From Microbacterium sp. USTB-Y (lineage in GTDB: Bacteria; Actinomycetota; Actinomycetes; Actinomycetales; Microbacteriaceae): 64,000 bases of DNA. Positions within the stretch are counted from its first letter, which is position 1. The number at the start of each line of letters is the position of its first letter. Location of the stretch: assembly GCF_023703415.1 (NCBI RefSeq), contig NZ_JAGMTU010000005.1, positions 124,001 through 188,000 on the forward strand. The letters are read 5' to 3'. Made by a program: the position numbers and the translations under genes. Of this stretch, positions 15,769 to 25,483 are shown piece after piece. Below the pieces are notes generated by a model. It did no database searches and was not told where the DNA came from. It saw only the letters and a list, made by a program, of their open reading frames with translations.

Positions 15769-16716
15769 GTGAGCCCCGATCCCCTCGCGTCGCAGTCGCT
15801 GTCGCCGTACCGCCGCATCGATCGTGCCGACTGGGCGCGCCTCGCCCAGGGACTGGATCAGCCGCTCAGCGAGACCGAGGTCGTCGAGATCCGCGGTCTG
15901 GGCGATCGGCTCGACCTCACGGAGGTGCAGGAGGTCTACCTGCCGCTGAGCCGCCTCCTCAGCCTGTACGCCACGAGCACCAAGCGTCTCGGCGCGGCGA
16001 CCAGCCAGTTCCTCGGCGAGGCCGACGACACCACGCCCTTCGTCGTCGGCGTGGCCGGCTCCGTCGCGGTCGGCAAGTCGACGATCGCGCGTCTGCTGCG
16101 CGAGCTGATGAGCCGCTGGCCGGGCACGCCCCGCGTCGAGCTCGTCACGACCGACGGGTTCCTGCATCCGAACGCCGAGCTCGAGCGCCGCGGCATCATG
16201 GACAGGAAGGGATTCCCGGAGTCCTACGACCGGCGCGCCCTGATCGAGTTCCTGACCAAGGTCAAGAGCGGGGCAGACGAGGTGCGCGCGCCGTTCTACT
16301 CGCACATCCGCTACGACATCGTGCCCGACGCGCATGTCGTGGTGCGCCGGCCCGACGTCGTGATCGTCGAGGGCCTGAACGTGCTGCAGCCGCCGCCGGC
16401 GCCGAACGACGTCGCCGTCAGCGACCTCTTCGACTTCTCGATCTACGTCGACGCCGAGCTCGACCACATCGCGCAGTGGTACGTCGACCGGTTCCTCGCG
16501 CTGCGGCAGGGCGCGTTCACGAACCCGTCGTCGTACTTCAACGTCTTCGCGCACCTCACGGACGACGAGGCCGTCACGACCGCGATGGGGTACTGGAACG
16601 AGATCAACCTGCCGAACCTCATCGAGAACGTGATGCCCACCAAGCACCGTGCGACGCTCGTGCTGAACAAGGGCGCCTCGCACGCCGTCGAGTCGGTGCT
16701 GCTGCGCAAGCTCTGA
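15769..16716 (+). CDS. coaA: type I pantothenate kinase
   Basis: A 315-aa prokaryotic type I pantothenate kinase, the usual length. The P-loop GVAGSVAVGKST is at about residues 94-105. Further landmarks are TTDGFLHPNAELERRGIMDRKG-type substrate region, PFYSHIRYD, and VEGLNVLQ. It phosphorylates pantothenate, the first and controlled step of coenzyme A synthesis, in the cytoplasm. GTG 15769 is preferred because of the -10 at 15756-15761; an ATG three codons earlier (15760) would add MER. It is divergent from the Ppx gene and followed 95 bp later by the MauE-redoxin gene. Confidence 0.95.
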   Translation: MSPDPLASQSLSPYRRIDRADWARLAQGLDQPLSETEVVEIRGLGDRLDLTEVQEVYLPLSRLLSLYATSTKRLGAATSQFLGEADDTTPFVVGVAGSVAVGKSTIARLLRELMSRWPGTPRVELVTTDGFLHPNAELERRGIMDRKGFPESYDRRALIEFLTKVKSGADEVRAPFYSHIRYDIVPDAHVVVRRPDVVIVEGLNVLQPPPAPNDVAVSDLFDFSIYVDAELDHIAQWYVDRFLALRQGAFTNPSSYFNVFAHLTDDEAVTTAMGYWNEINLPNLIENVMPTKHRATLVLNKGASHAVESVLLRKL

Positions 16717-16799
16717 CACGGGTGAGCCAGCCCGCCGGCGGCGAGTGAGCCGGGACCCGACGCGGATCCGGATCCGCGCCCGGTGCGCCGAGCGACTGG

Positions 16800-16805
16800 G
16801 ATACT
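16800..16805 (+). promoter_or_regulatory. -10 for leaderless MauE-redoxin mRNA
   Basis: GATACT preceded by TGG (extended -10-like), six bases before the ATG at 16812. No ribosome-binding site is present. Confidence 0.5.
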
Positions 16806-16811
16806 GACAGC

Positions 16812-17849
16812 ATGGGGAGTGCTCTCTACGTTTTTCTGCTGCCGGCGCTGGCGCTGTCGTCGACGCTCATCCTGGTCGGGGTGCTCGCGGTCAGCGGGAT
16901 CGCGAAGCTGCGCACCCCCGATGACGCCGCGGGCTGGGAGGCGCTGGGAATCCCGGCCGTCTTGCGCAGGACCTGGCTGATCCGACTGCATCCGATCGCC
17001 GAGCTGGTGCTCGCCGCGGCGCTGCTGCTGCTCGGCGGCGCCCTCGGGACGGCCGCCGCGGTGGTCGCGGTGCTCCTGTTCGCGGCCTACCTCGCGATGG
17101 TCTGGAGGGCTCGGCGGCAGACGCCCGATGCGTCCTGCGCATGTTTCGGCGAGCGTCGCCCGATCACCGGACGCACGCTGCTGCGCAACGGCTGGCTGAC
17201 CCTGCTGGCCCTGGTCTCCGCGGCGACGATCGGGGCGCTCCCGCCGTTCGGCGGCGTCGCCGTGCTGGCGGTCGCCTTCTGGCCCTGGGCGATCGCGCTC
17301 GCGGCCGTCGCGGTGACCTTCGTCCTGATCCAGGAGCCCTCCTCCGCCGATGCCGGTCCGGCGCGCGCCGGCCAGCCGGGCGCGGCGGGATCCGCTCTCG
17401 GCGAGGAGGGGGAGTTCGAGGACTACCTGCGCACGCGCACCCCCTCGGTGCCCGTCCAGCTCGGCGACGGCGAGACGGTGAACCTGCGCGAACTCGCCGC
17501 GCAGAAGCCGCTCCTACTGCTGTTCGTCTCCGAGACCTGCGGATCCTGCACTCCCGTGATCGAGAGCGCCGGAGCGTATCGCGCGCTGCTGCCCGAGGTC
17601 TCGGTGCGCATGGTCCTGCAGATGCGACCGGAGGAGAGCGCCCTCGCGTCCGCCGAGGAACCGCAGACGCTGCACGACCCGCACCGCTACGCCAGCGGCT
17701 CGATCGGCGACTTCTCCACGCCGACCGCGGTGCTGCTCGGCATGGACGGGATGCTCGCGGGCGGCCCCGTGACCGGCGCCGGCGCGATCGCCGAGTTCGT
17801 CGACGACGTGTACGAGAGCCTGCACGGCGAGCGTCCGCCCGGTCGCTGA
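16812..17849 (+). CDS. MauE-like membrane protein fused to a thioredoxin-like domain
   Basis: A 345-aa two-part protein. Residues 1-175 form a MauE/DoxX-type membrane domain with about five helices and a cysteine pair in ASCACFGER (109-111). Residues about 205-345 are a soluble redoxin-like domain with the motif CGSC at 243-246, in LLLLFVSETCGSC context, and a cis-Pro-type loop STPTAVL. MauE proteins are linked to disulfide formation or electron transfer during methylamine dehydrogenase maturation. The fusion suggests a transmembrane thiol-disulfide relay in which the membrane Cys pair exchanges with the CGSC domain. No methylamine genes are nearby. Its natural substrate is unknown. Confidence 0.8.
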   Translation: MGSALYVFLLPALALSSTLILVGVLAVSGIAKLRTPDDAAGWEALGIPAVLRRTWLIRLHPIAELVLAAALLLLGGALGTAAAVVAVLLFAAYLAMVWRARRQTPDASCACFGERRPITGRTLLRNGWLTLLALVSAATIGALPPFGGVAVLAVAFWPWAIALAAVAVTFVLIQEPSSADAGPARAGQPGAAGSALGEEGEFEDYLRTRTPSVPVQLGDGETVNLRELAAQKPLLLLFVSETCGSCTPVIESAGAYRALLPEVSVRMVLQMRPEESALASAEEPQTLHDPHRYASGSIGDFSTPTAVLLGMDGMLAGGPVTGAGAIAEFVDDVYESLHGERPPGR

Positions 17850-18076
17850 ACCGTCGCGGCCCGCTCCCCTCCTCGTCCGAGCTGTTCCCCGGGCGGTCCG
17901 TGCCCCTCGCCGCCGTCGATGGGCGGCCGGCATCCTCGGCGAACCGTGACCGGGGAACACCTCCTTCGGGGGTCATCCGCGCACTTCTTCCGCAAGTCGC
18001 GTAATGGATCCGCCTCTCATGCATCTCATTGATCGGACGTCTGTCCTGACGTTCTGGGGACCTGGGGAGGTCGACG

Positions 18077-18946
18077 ATGGGGATCGTCATGGATGCCGCA
18101 GAGGCGACGAGCCTGCTGCATGGCACGAAGCAGGGGCCGCTCACCGCGGTCGGCTTCCGTTCGGCGCTGCTGACGCGGCATGCGCTGGCTGCGGAGGAGG
18201 AGGTCCGCTGGTCTGCGCAGACCGCGGATGGCACGGCGATGGCGGCCATGGTGGTCGCGGTCGGAGGACTCCGGGTGCAGGACGACCGGGGCACCGTGCA
18301 CGACGTGCCCGACAGCCGGCTCGTCTTCCTGCATCCGGAGCGGGCGGCCCGCATCGTGACGCCGCGGCCGTCGACCCTGATCTGCGCGTGGGTGCCGTGG
18401 AGCGTGCTCGAGGAGGTGGAGCGGTCGGGCGAGATCCCGCCGGGGGCGATCCCCGACACGGCCCTGACGCGCGGGCTCTCGTCGTTCCTGGAGTCCGCCA
18501 CGCAGAACGCACCCGAGACGCGATCGCACACGGATGCGGTGATGGAGCGGCTGATCGGCGAGATGCTCTTCGGGATCCTGGCGGATGCCGTCGCGCACGG
18601 CCCGGTACGGCCTCGGGCGCCGCGGCCCATCGACCGGGCTCGCGCGCGCATCCTCGCCCGCCACATCGACCCCGACTTCGACGTCTCGACGCTCGCCCGG
18701 GAGATGCATCTGTCCCATCGGCAGGTGCAGCGCCTCTTCGCGGCGGAGGGCAGCACGGCCGCCGATGAGCTGCGCAGGCTGCGCATCGGCGTCGCGCGCG
18801 AGCTGCTCGACTCGGACGGCGGACGCTCGATGCGGATCAGCGAGATCGCGCGGCGCGCCGGCTTCCGGGATCGCCCCGCGCTGCGCAGGGCGCTCGCCGC
18901 GGTGGGCGCCGCGGCGCCCAGGGCCGCACGCACCGTGCGGCCCTGA
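18077..18946 (+). CDS. AraC-family transcriptional regulator
   Basis: A 289-aa regulator. The N-terminal 170 residues resemble the AraC-binding-like (cupin) sensing domain. The C-terminal HTH_18 domain has two helix-turn-helix units: DFDVSTLAREMHLSHRQVQRLF and, in place of the usual second unit, RISEIARRAGFRDRPALRRAL. GGGGAGG lies seven bases before the ATG. The second HTH ends early compared with classic AraC proteins, which continue with FxxxFG-P-xxyR. It lies immediately upstream of Tat cassette C in the same direction (180 bp gap) and is the best candidate for its regulator. Confidence 0.85.
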   Translation: MGIVMDAAEATSLLHGTKQGPLTAVGFRSALLTRHALAAEEEVRWSAQTADGTAMAAMVVAVGGLRVQDDRGTVHDVPDSRLVFLHPERAARIVTPRPSTLICAWVPWSVLEEVERSGEIPPGAIPDTALTRGLSSFLESATQNAPETRSHTDAVMERLIGEMLFGILADAVAHGPVRPRAPRPIDRARARILARHIDPDFDVSTLAREMHLSHRQVQRLFAAEGSTAADELRRLRIGVARELLDSDGGRSMRISEIARRAGFRDRPALRRALAAVGAAAPRAARTVRP

Positions 18947-19126
18947 CCGCCTCCGGCGCACCGCAGGGCGTTTCGCGACGCGATGCGTGCAAATCGCGAC
19001 ATCCGGATCGCGGCCCCGCGGAGGCCGGCGGAGAGTGGCGATGTACCCGCCGCGCTTGGGAGCGCGACGCGCCCGGAAGCGCAGAGCGGAGTGCACCAAT
19101 CCATCGATATCTGTCTGGGGAGACGC

Positions 19127-19738
19127 ATGCCTGAATCGGCGACGTGGGTAAATGGATCGAACGAGAGCAGCACCGGCACGGCCGTGGCCGTCCGCCGGCG
19201 CACGCTGCTGAAGGGCGCCGCTTGGAGCCTGCCGGTGATCGCGGCCGCAGCAGCGGCTCCGCTCGCCGCAGCGAGCGGAGCGCCGAAGAACGCGCTGGCC
19301 GGGGTGTTCTACGTGACACGCAGCTTCGACCAGACGGTCACCTGGGACGGGCGGGCCAGCAGCGGCGGTCAGCTCTACGTCACCGACACGGTGACGGGGC
19401 AGAAGATCACGAGCATGAGCCTGCGGTTCGGATCGACCAAGCAGGTGTCGAACTGGACCAAGGTCGGCGGCGGGACCTGCTGGTCGCTGCCCGTCGCGGA
19501 CGGCCAGCTCACCTACAACGGCCAGACGTTCTACATGTACAAGTCGGTCTACCAGTGCGCCCTGCCGCTCTCCGCGACGAACGGCAACACCACCGTGAAC
19601 TCCGAGTTCTACTGGCAGGGCACGGTGAGCAACCCGACGAACCTCATCACGCAGCGCGTGACGCAGGTGACGCAGCCGCCGAGCAACACGGCGCCCGGAG
19701 CCACGATCACGTGGATCCGCAACGTGGCGACCATCTGA
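19127..19738 (+). CDS. Tat-exported protein C, diverged member of the cassette family
   Basis: A 203-aa protein with a Tat signal (VRRRTLLKGAAWSLP at about 23-37, then a hydrophobic run to PLAAASG). The mature part is about 150 aa, rich in Thr, Gly, Ser and aromatics, and again has exactly two cysteines (GGTCWS and YQCALP). The signal peptide closely matches those of A and B (RRT(L/V)(M/L)KGAAW), but the mature sequence is only loosely similar. The start at 19127 is set by CTGGGGAG five bases before it, the same leader motif used by A and B; the frame is open further upstream. It is followed 46 bp later by tail peptide C. Function unknown. Confidence 0.84.
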   Translation: MPESATWVNGSNESSTGTAVAVRRRTLLKGAAWSLPVIAAAAAAPLAAASGAPKNALAGVFYVTRSFDQTVTWDGRASSGGQLYVTDTVTGQKITSMSLRFGSTKQVSNWTKVGGGTCWSLPVADGQLTYNGQTFYMYKSVYQCALPLSATNGNTTVNSEFYWQGTVSNPTNLITQRVTQVTQPPSNTAPGATITWIRNVATI

Positions 19739-19784
19739 GCCGCCGCGCACGCACCCCTGTCACGAGAACCGAACGGAGCACATC

Positions 19785-19886
19785 ATGACCGACAACGGCA
19801 CCGCACCGCAGCCCGACCCGACCACTCCCGTCGCCGACGCGACGGCGGAGACCCCCGTGCCCGTGGGCACGGTCATGCCGAACTGA
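19785..19886 (+). CDS. small tail peptide C (33 aa), Pro/Thr/Asp-rich
   Basis: A 33-codon gene. It begins MTDNGTAPQPDPTTPVAD and ends PVPVGTVMPN. It has no positive charge and no aromatic residue. The MTDN start matches peptide B, and the arrangement (46 bp behind a Tat protein, same strand) matches both other cassettes. A GGAG ribosome-binding site is present about 7 bases before the ATG (ACGGAGCACATC). The C-terminus is hydrophobic but not the GIF(I/V)AQ of A and B. Real coding is likely from context; function unknown. Confidence 0.65.
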   Translation: MTDNGTAPQPDPTTPVADATAETPVPVGTVMPN

Positions 19887-19934
19887 GCCCCGCCGGATCG
19901 GATTTCGTACGGAAGCCGCGCAAAATCGCGGCCG

Positions 19935-19940
19935 TACGCT
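19935..19940 (+). promoter_or_regulatory. -10 for leaderless glmS mRNA
   Basis: TACGCT, seven bases before the ATG at 19948. It lies in the right arm of an imperfect hairpin (19906-19938). No glmS ribozyme-like structure is seen. Confidence 0.5.
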
Positions 19941-19947
19941 GGAAACC

Positions 19948-21798
<1,851 letters not shown>

Positions 21799-21875
21799 GG
21801 TCCCGGCGCGACTCGACCCGGCGCGTGTCCGGCTCGGGCTCGCGCCGCCGGGACCGGGCGGTCTGCGCGCACGGG

Positions 21876-21941
21876 TTCTCGTCGAACGCACGGCTTCTCG
21901 TCGAACGCACGGGAACGACGCGTGAAGAAGCGGTGCGTTCG
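21876..21941. repeat. direct repeat plus inverted copy between glmS and acpS
   Basis: An 18-base unit (TTCTCGTCGAACGCACGG) occurs twice, at 21876-21893 and 21895-21912, followed by an inverted partial copy GTGCGTTCG at 21933-21941. Further GTGC-rich partial copies continue to about 21970. It has the same architecture as the elements at 34998, 53483, 55615 and 63285 but unrelated sequence. Confidence 0.75.
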
Positions 21942-22060
21942 GCAAGATCCGGTGCACTCGCGGTGCGTGTCGTCGGCGGCACGGGTTCTCGACGCGCGGA
22001 TCGGTCCACCGTCGCCGGGGTGGACCGCCGCACCATCCGGGCCGCGTGGATCCGGCCCGG

Positions 22061-22066
22061 TAGGCT
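22061..22066 (+). promoter_or_regulatory. -10 for leaderless acpS-alr-tsaE mRNA
   Basis: TAGGCT, six bases before the GTG at 22073. Confidence 0.6.
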
Positions 22067-22072
22067 GAATCG

Positions 22073-22615
22073 GTGATCATCGGCACCGGCATCGACCTCG
22101 TGGACATCCCGCGATTCGAGCGGACGGTCGCCCGCACGCCCCGGCTCATGCAGCGGCTGTTCGCGCCGTCGGAGCAGGGGCTGCGGCTGCCCTCGCTCGC
22201 CGCGCGGTACGCGGCCAAGGAGGCGCTGATCAAGGCGCTGGGCGGATCCGACGGCGTGCACTGGACCGAGATCGAGATCGCCTCGGAACCCTCCGGCAAG
22301 CCGTACTTCGTGCTGACCGGCACCACGGCCGCCGCGGTCGCCGAGCGCGGCATCACCACGCTGCATCTCTCGCTGACCCACGACGCGGGCCTCGCCGCGG
22401 CGCACGTCGTGGCCGAGTCCCGGGAGGCGGACGTTCGCGAGACGGACGCCGGGTTCGGAACGCGCGGATCCGCAGACGCCCCCTCTGAGCACCGAGACCC
22501 CCTCGCAGGTGCGAACCTCAGCGGGGGTGCGGACGCTGCCGGGGGGCCTCGACAGGATCCTTCGGGCGTTGACAGCGCCGCCCAGAGCCGCGGCCCCGGG
22601 GAGGGACGCCCATGA
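22073..22615 (+). CDS. acpS: holo-[acyl-carrier-protein] synthase with a low-complexity tail
   Basis: A 180-aa protein. The first 120 residues are a normal AcpS: VIIGTGIDLVDIPRFER with the Mg-binding Asp, RYAAKEALIKALGG with the catalytic E and K, and LSLTHDAGLAAAHVV. It transfers the 4'-phosphopantetheine of CoA to acyl carrier protein; coaA for CoA synthesis is 6 kb upstream. The final 60 residues are Gly/Asp/Ser/Arg-rich and beyond the family's usual end (118-130 aa), so the ancestral stop seems lost and the frame extends to couple with alr by a 4-bp overlap. GTG start chosen from the -10 position. Confidence 0.93.
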   Translation: MIIGTGIDLVDIPRFERTVARTPRLMQRLFAPSEQGLRLPSLAARYAAKEALIKALGGSDGVHWTEIEIASEPSGKPYFVLTGTTAAAVAERGITTLHLSLTHDAGLAAAHVVAESREADVRETDAGFGTRGSADAPSEHRDPLAGANLSGGADAAGGPRQDPSGVDSAAQSRGPGEGRP

Positions 22616-23721
22616 CCGCTCCGTTCCGCGAGGCGACGATCGATCTCGACGCCATCAGCGACAACACCCGCCACCTGCGCCGCCTCACCGGCGTCGAGGT
22701 CATCGGCGTCGTCAAGGCGAACGCCTACGGCCACGGGGCGACGGCCGCCGCGGTCGCGGCACTCGCCGGGGGAGCGACCCGGTTCGGCGTCGCCACGGTC
22801 GACGAGGGGCTGCAGCTGCGCCGCGACGGCGTGAACGCGCCGATCCTCGCCTGGCTGCACGCGCCCGACCGCCGGTTCGACGACGCGGCCGAGGCCGGCA
22901 TCGAGCTCGGCATCTCGAGCTTCGAGCAGCTGATCGCCGCCGCGGCGGCGTCACGCGGATCGGATCCCGTCCGCGTGCACCTCAAGTTCGAGACGGGCCT
23001 GAGCCGCAACGGCATCGCCCCCGCCGACCGCGCCCGGTTGCTCGCCGAGGCGGCGCGCCTGGAGCGCATCGGCCGGATCCGCGTCGTCGGCCTGTTCAGC
23101 CACGTCTCCAACACCTCGCCGGAGGACGACCGCGCCGCGCTCGCGGCGTTCGAGGCGGCGTGCGCCGAGGCCGAGGCGAACGGGATCCACCCGGAGCTGC
23201 GCCATCTCGCCGCGACCGCGGCGGCCATCGATCTGCCCGAGACCCGGCTCGACGCGGTGCGCATCGGGATCGGCCTCTACGGCGTGAGCCCCTTCGACGA
23301 CCGGAGTCCCGGGGATCTCGGTCTGCGCCCGGCCATGACGCTGCGCGGCGCGGTCGCCGCCGTGCGCCGAGTGCCGGCGGGCACGGGCGTCTCCTACGGC
23401 TACACGCACCGCACCGAGTCCGAGACCACGCTCGCGCTGATCCCGCTGGGCTACGCCGACGGCGTGCCGCGGCAGGCATCGGGCCGCGGACCCGTGCAGA
23501 TCGGCGGGCGCCGCTACACCGTCGCCGGACGGATCGCCATGGATCAGTTCCTCGTCGACGTGGGCGACGATCCGGTCGCGGTCGGCGACGAGGTCGTGCT
23601 CTTCGGCGACCCCACGCTGGGGGTGCCCTCGGCCAGGGACTGGGCGGATGCGGCGGACACCATCGACTACGAGATCGTGACGAGGATCGGGCCCCGCGTG
23701 CCGCGCCGGAGCGTGTCGTGA
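22612..23721 (+). CDS. alr: alanine racemase
   Basis: A 369-aa fold-type III PLP enzyme. The PLP lysine is K35 in VVKANAYGHG, and the catalytic tyrosine is in the GVSYGYTHR region of the C-terminal beta domain. AMDQFLVDVGD-type residues near 295-305 complete the site. It interconverts L- and D-alanine for peptidoglycan. It overlaps acpS and tsaE by 4 bp each, a tight coupled trio. Confidence 0.97.
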   Translation: MTAPFREATIDLDAISDNTRHLRRLTGVEVIGVVKANAYGHGATAAAVAALAGGATRFGVATVDEGLQLRRDGVNAPILAWLHAPDRRFDDAAEAGIELGISSFEQLIAAAAASRGSDPVRVHLKFETGLSRNGIAPADRARLLAEAARLERIGRIRVVGLFSHVSNTSPEDDRAALAAFEAACAEAEANGIHPELRHLAATAAAIDLPETRLDAVRIGIGLYGVSPFDDRSPGDLGLRPAMTLRGAVAAVRRVPAGTGVSYGYTHRTESETTLALIPLGYADGVPRQASGRGPVQIGGRRYTVAGRIAMDQFLVDVGDDPVAVGDEVVLFGDPTLGVPSARDWADAADTIDYEIVTRIGPRVPRRSVS

Positions 23722-24206
23722 CCGCGCTCGACGACCTCGCGGGGCGGCATGAGATCCGCACCGCCGAGGCCATGGAGGAGCTCGGCCGGCGGATCGGATC
23801 CGACCTCGTCGCCGGCGACGTGCTGATCCTCACGGGCGCCCTCGGCGCGGGCAAGACGACGTTCACGCGCGGACTGGCGGACGGCCTCGGGGTGCGCGGG
23901 CCGGTGCAGAGTCCCACCTTCGTGATCGCGCGGACCCACCCGTCGCTGGTCGGCGGGGCGCCCCTCGTGCACGTCGATGCGTATCGTCTCGGATCCGCGG
24001 CGGAGCTGGACGACCTCGACGTCGACGTGCCGGGATCCGTCGTCGTGGTGGAGTGGGGGCGGGGCATGGCGGAGGAGCTCGCCGACGCCTGGTGGGACAT
24101 CGAGCTGGAGCGCCCGATCGGGGCGTCCGCCGACGATCTCGCGGCGGAGGATCTCGACGCCGATGCGCCCCGTCTCGTCACGATCGCCCGCGCGGGTCGT
24201 CGCTAG
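23718..24206 (+). CDS. tsaE: tRNA threonylcarbamoyladenosine biosynthesis ATPase TsaE
   Basis: A 162-aa P-loop protein with LTGALGAGKTTFTRG, SPTF and HVDAYRLGS, then VVVEWGRG, all TsaE signatures. With TsaB and TsaD (29691 and 30938) it completes the set for t6A37 formation on ANN-decoding tRNAs. The GTG start overlaps the alr stop (GTGA). Confidence 0.95.
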   Translation: MTALDDLAGRHEIRTAEAMEELGRRIGSDLVAGDVLILTGALGAGKTTFTRGLADGLGVRGPVQSPTFVIARTHPSLVGGAPLVHVDAYRLGSAAELDDLDVDVPGSVVVVEWGRGMAEELADAWWDIELERPIGASADDLAAEDLDADAPRLVTIARAGRR

Positions 24207-24279
24207 CGGAGTCCGGACCGGCTCTTCCGGCGGCCGTGCGGTGCAGGTCACACCCCCGGGAGGCGTACTCATATGCCGA

Positions 24280-24285
24280 TATGAT
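24280..24285 (+). promoter_or_regulatory. -10 for the response regulator gene
   Basis: TATGAT, giving a leader of roughly 23 bases with an AGGGAAG ribosome-binding site before the ATG at 24315. Confidence 0.5.
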
Positions 24286-24314
24286 GCTCACGACCGGGAG
24301 CTGCAGGGAAGAAC

Positions 24315-25169
24315 ATGACCGAAGACGCCACGAAGACCGCCGTCATCATCGAGGACGATCCGGACGTCCGTTCGCTGCTGGACGAGGTCTTCCGGGCTGC
24401 GGGATTCCGCACCGTGCTGGCCGGCACGGGCCTCGAGGGGGTCGCGGCGGTCGCCGAGCACAGCCCCGTCATCACCACGCTCGACATCAACCTCCCCGGC
24501 ATCGACGGCTTCGAGGCCGCCCGCCGGATCCGGCTGCTCAGCACGACGTTCATCATCATGCTGTCCGCGCTCGGGGAGGAGTCGGACGTCGTGCTCGGCC
24601 TCACCTCCGGCGCCGACGAGTACCTGGTCAAGCCGTTCCGGCCGCGTGAACTGCGGGCGCGCATCGAAGCGCTGCTGCGGCGTCCGCGCAGCCCGGAGTC
24701 CGTGCAGCCCGACGGCGAGGCGGCGCCCGTGCCCTCCGAGGCGGTGCGTGCTCCGCAGATCGCGGCCGCGGAGTCCGCGGCTCCCGCGCGCAACCCCTCC
24801 GTCACCGCGGCCGTCCCGCTCCCCGGCGCAGCGGGGCGGTGGCATGCGCACCGCGACATCCGCCTCGATCTCGACACCCACACCGTGCTCGTGGCGCAGC
24901 AGGAGGTCGAGCTGACGCCGACCGAGTTCGATCTGCTCGCCACGCTGCTCGAGTCCAAGCGGCGGGTGCGCAGCAAGTCCGATCTCGCACTCGTGCTGCG
25001 CGGCGAGGCGTTCGGATCCGCGTCCTATGTGGGCGAGCCCGACAAGCGGGCGATCGAGGCGCACATGGCGAACCTGCGGCGGAAGATCGGGGACAGCACC
25101 GCGGATCCCCGCTACATCGAGACGGTGCGCGGCGTCGGCTACCGCCTCACCGCGCACGCGGAGGCCTGA
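24315..25169 (+). CDS. OmpR/PhoB-type response regulator
   Basis: A 284-aa regulator. The receiver domain (1-120) has the acidic pair in IIEDDPDVR, phospho-acceptor D57 in TLDINLPG, and the lysine of YLVKPFRPRE. An unusually long Ala/Pro linker (about 128-180) leads to a winged-helix DNA-binding domain with LTPTEFDLLATLLES and the C-terminal YIETVRGVGYRL. The probable partner kinase is at 26909, separated by an opposing gene. A two-hairpin terminator region follows. Confidence 0.92.
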   Translation: MTEDATKTAVIIEDDPDVRSLLDEVFRAAGFRTVLAGTGLEGVAAVAEHSPVITTLDINLPGIDGFEAARRIRLLSTTFIIMLSALGEESDVVLGLTSGADEYLVKPFRPRELRARIEALLRRPRSPESVQPDGEAAPVPSEAVRAPQIAAAESAAPARNPSVTAAVPLPGAAGRWHAHRDIRLDLDTHTVLVAQQEVELTPTEFDLLATLLESKRRVRSKSDLALVLRGEAFGSASYVGEPDKRAIEAHMANLRRKIGDSTADPRYIETVRGVGYRLTAHAEA

Positions 25170-25201
25170 GTCCGCCGCAGCCGGCCGACCGTGCGGCGGA
25201 C
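25170..25201 (+). terminator. hairpin after the response regulator
   Basis: Stem GTCCGCCGCA (25170-25179) pairs with 25192-25201; it begins at the base after the stop codon. Confidence 0.7.
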
Positions 25202-25483
25202 GGCTGAGACCTCGCGGCTATCGCCGTGCGCCGGAGCCCTCCGTGGTCCGCCGACGGCCACGGGCCTCAGGACCCGCGCTTCCCGTGCGGCAGAGGCCCC
25301 AAGCCCCTGCCGCCTGCGCGGGCCCCAAGACCCGAACCCTGTGCGGTCCCCGGGGGCCGGTCCCCTCGGCCCCCGGGTCCACAGGCCGGACATCGATCCC
25401 CATCGATCTCCGGTATCCGTTCCCGGGCAGGGCCCCGGGAACGGAGCGGCGCCTCCCGAAGGCGCCTTCCCCTCCGCGTCCGG
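25202..25483. other. non-coding gap between convergent genes
   Basis: Very GC-rich, with runs of CCCC and GGGG and several short inverted repeats. The best is at 25345-25380. I see no gene here. Confidence 0.5.
25345..25380. terminator. GC-rich hairpin between convergent genes
   Basis: CCCGGGGGCCG (25349-25359) pairs with 25367-25377 around a short loop. It could end transcription from both sides (regulator and GH18-like gene). Confidence 0.5.

Noticed and set aside
17884..17958. GTTCCCCGG inverted arms after the MauE-redoxin gene
   Set aside because: Nine-base arms 57 bases apart are expected by chance in such GC-rich DNA.
19906..19938. Hairpin before glmS as a terminator or ribozyme
   Set aside because: Imperfect with a bulge and overlapping the glmS -10; no resemblance to the glmS ribozyme core.
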